Source: Deltaproteobacteria bacterium (lineage in GTDB: Bacteria > Desulfobacterota > Syntrophia > Syntrophales > UBA2210). From it: a stretch of 6,426 bases of DNA. Positions 5,711 through 6,426 of this stretch are shown in pieces. Location of the stretch: NCBI GenBank assembly GCA_019314085.1, contig JAFCZZ010000304.1, positions 1-6,426 of the forward strand, in the 5' to 3' direction. The stretch's first letter is position 1. Each line of letters begins with the position of its first letter. The translations under genes and the position numbers were made by a program. The notes below the pieces were generated by a model that saw nothing but the letters and a program-made list of their open reading frames with translations, was not told where the DNA came from and did not search any database.

Positions 5711-6426
5711 TCAGATATTCGTGGTAATCACTTCACCAATTGAGCCCAACACCTTCTCGGAAGCGACTGTCAGCGCTTCGTCATGCCGGTGGTCAAGAGA
5801 AAACACCCGGAAGTGGGTGACCCTTGCCGGTATAAAACGGTAAATATCATTTATGGGTTCAAGCGATATGGATTCCGTGGAGGGGTTGAAGATATTTATT
5901 TTCTTGTCACCTTCCGCCATGGGGTTTATCGGCCTGGGGTCCTGTGTCGCGAGATCCACGCGGAATTCCATCTCTTTCAGTGCTTCAGGAAGGACTTCTC
6001 TTATCTGCCTTTCATATTCTTCCGCACTGGAAAACCTGATCCCCCTCTGCACTTTATCCACGAAAAACTCCGCGGAGAAAGACATTTTCCACTTGATCTG
6101 CCTGCCATGGAGTCTTTCCCACTGTCCGCCCAGATTTTCCTTTTCCGTGTCTTTTGACGTCAGCCAACCTTTTACTTCGTTGAACAGGCTCCAGTCATCA
6201 CAGTTCAGATATTCATCCAGATTGTCGGCGGGGTCACACGGAAATATTATATCCATGGTATCCCTGAATATTTCCTGAAGATGAAGGTCGATAGCCCTCG
6301 TTGTCCTGTGGAAGTACACATTGGAATACAGGCTGAGCCTGGCATTCAGAAATCTGCCGAGCGCTGAAATTCCCACCTGGTGAAGGGTAAGTCCTTTTTC
6401 CGTAAAGAAGGTATAGAATCGGAGCC
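5711..6426 (-). CDS. HD-superfamily phosphohydrolase-like protein, C-terminal part (5' end outside window)
   Basis: The frame is open to the window edge, so the gene starts beyond 6426 and only about 238 C-terminal residues are visible. An in-frame GTG at 6376 is not a likely start, because the residues before it (LRFYTFFTEKGLTLHQV) fit the protein. The visible part has a helical stretch GRFLNARLSLYSNVYFHRTT followed by an acidic DNLDEYLNCDD segment. That is the arrangement I associate with the region after the metal-binding HD motif in COG1078-type phosphohydrolases (YwfO/dNTPase-like). The HD motif itself would be in the missing N-terminal part, so catalytic residues cannot be checked. Family members hydrolyse nucleotides or phosphate esters. 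The C-terminal 100 residues are mixed alpha/beta with no motif I recognise. The C69 gene follows 67 bases downstream. Confidence 0.72.
   Translation of the reverse strand, partial: LRFYTFFTEKGLTLHQVGISALGRFLNARLSLYSNVYFHRTTRAIDLHLQEIFRDTMDIIFPCDPADNLDEYLNCDDWSLFNEVKGWLTSKDTEKENLGGQWERLHGRQIKWKMSFSAEFFVDKVQRGIRFSSAEEYERQIREVLPEALKEMEFRVDLATQDPRPINPMAEGDKKINIFNPSTESISLEPINDIYRFIPARVTHFRVFSLDHRHDEALTVASEKVLGSIGEVITTNI

Noticed and set aside
5649..6278. + strand open frames opposite the HD-domain gene
   Set aside because: They are shadows of the - strand coding sequence, with no ribosome sites and no family features.

Overview
The window suggests a Gram-negative, probably deltaproteobacterial (Desulfobacterota-like) chromosome or metagenomic contig. 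The grounds are moderate: mid-range GC, gene style, and dispersed palindromes beginning TGTCATTCC, which I recall as common in that group. No rRNA, tRNA, CRISPR or transposase gene is visible, so the assignment is tentative.

Layout. Positions 1-409 are non-coding. They hold two different palindromic repeats (2-96 and 191-268), a possible -10 box, a 17-bp palindrome and a strong ribosome binding site. Positions 410-4065 on the + strand hold an ABC import operon of the ferric-iron/polyamine-like type. It consists of a secreted substrate-binding protein (410-1411), a strong intrinsic terminator/attenuator (1448-1484), an ATPase with a C-terminal TOBE-type region (1497-2585), and the permease. 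The permease lies in two overlapping, frame-shifted pieces (2582-3316 and 3250-4065). Positions 4066-4308 are non-coding and carry a 114-bp nested palindromic repeat (4132-4245) of the same family as the one at the window start. On the - strand, convergent with the operon, lie a secernin-like C69/Ntn-hydrolase gene (5643 down to 4309) and, upstream of it, the C-terminal part of an HD-superfamily phosphohydrolase that runs off the window end (5711-6426).

How the genes work together. The binding protein would capture a small substrate in the periplasm and deliver it to a two-domain permease driven by the ATPase. The attenuator after the first gene would keep the binding protein in excess over the membrane parts. 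The substrate cannot be named: the family includes ferric iron binders, but the paired tyrosines I expect for iron are not seen. The two - strand genes have no obvious link to the transporter.

The most notable point is the permease. The first piece reads as a normal first domain up to about residue 213. The second piece, read upstream of its GTG in its own frame, begins with what looks like the inter-domain linker. The end of domain 1 is therefore missing and the frame changes at about 3217-3223. This looks like an internal deletion in a once-single gene (or an assembly error) that would probably inactivate the transporter. I found no convincing sign of a wholly new biological system.
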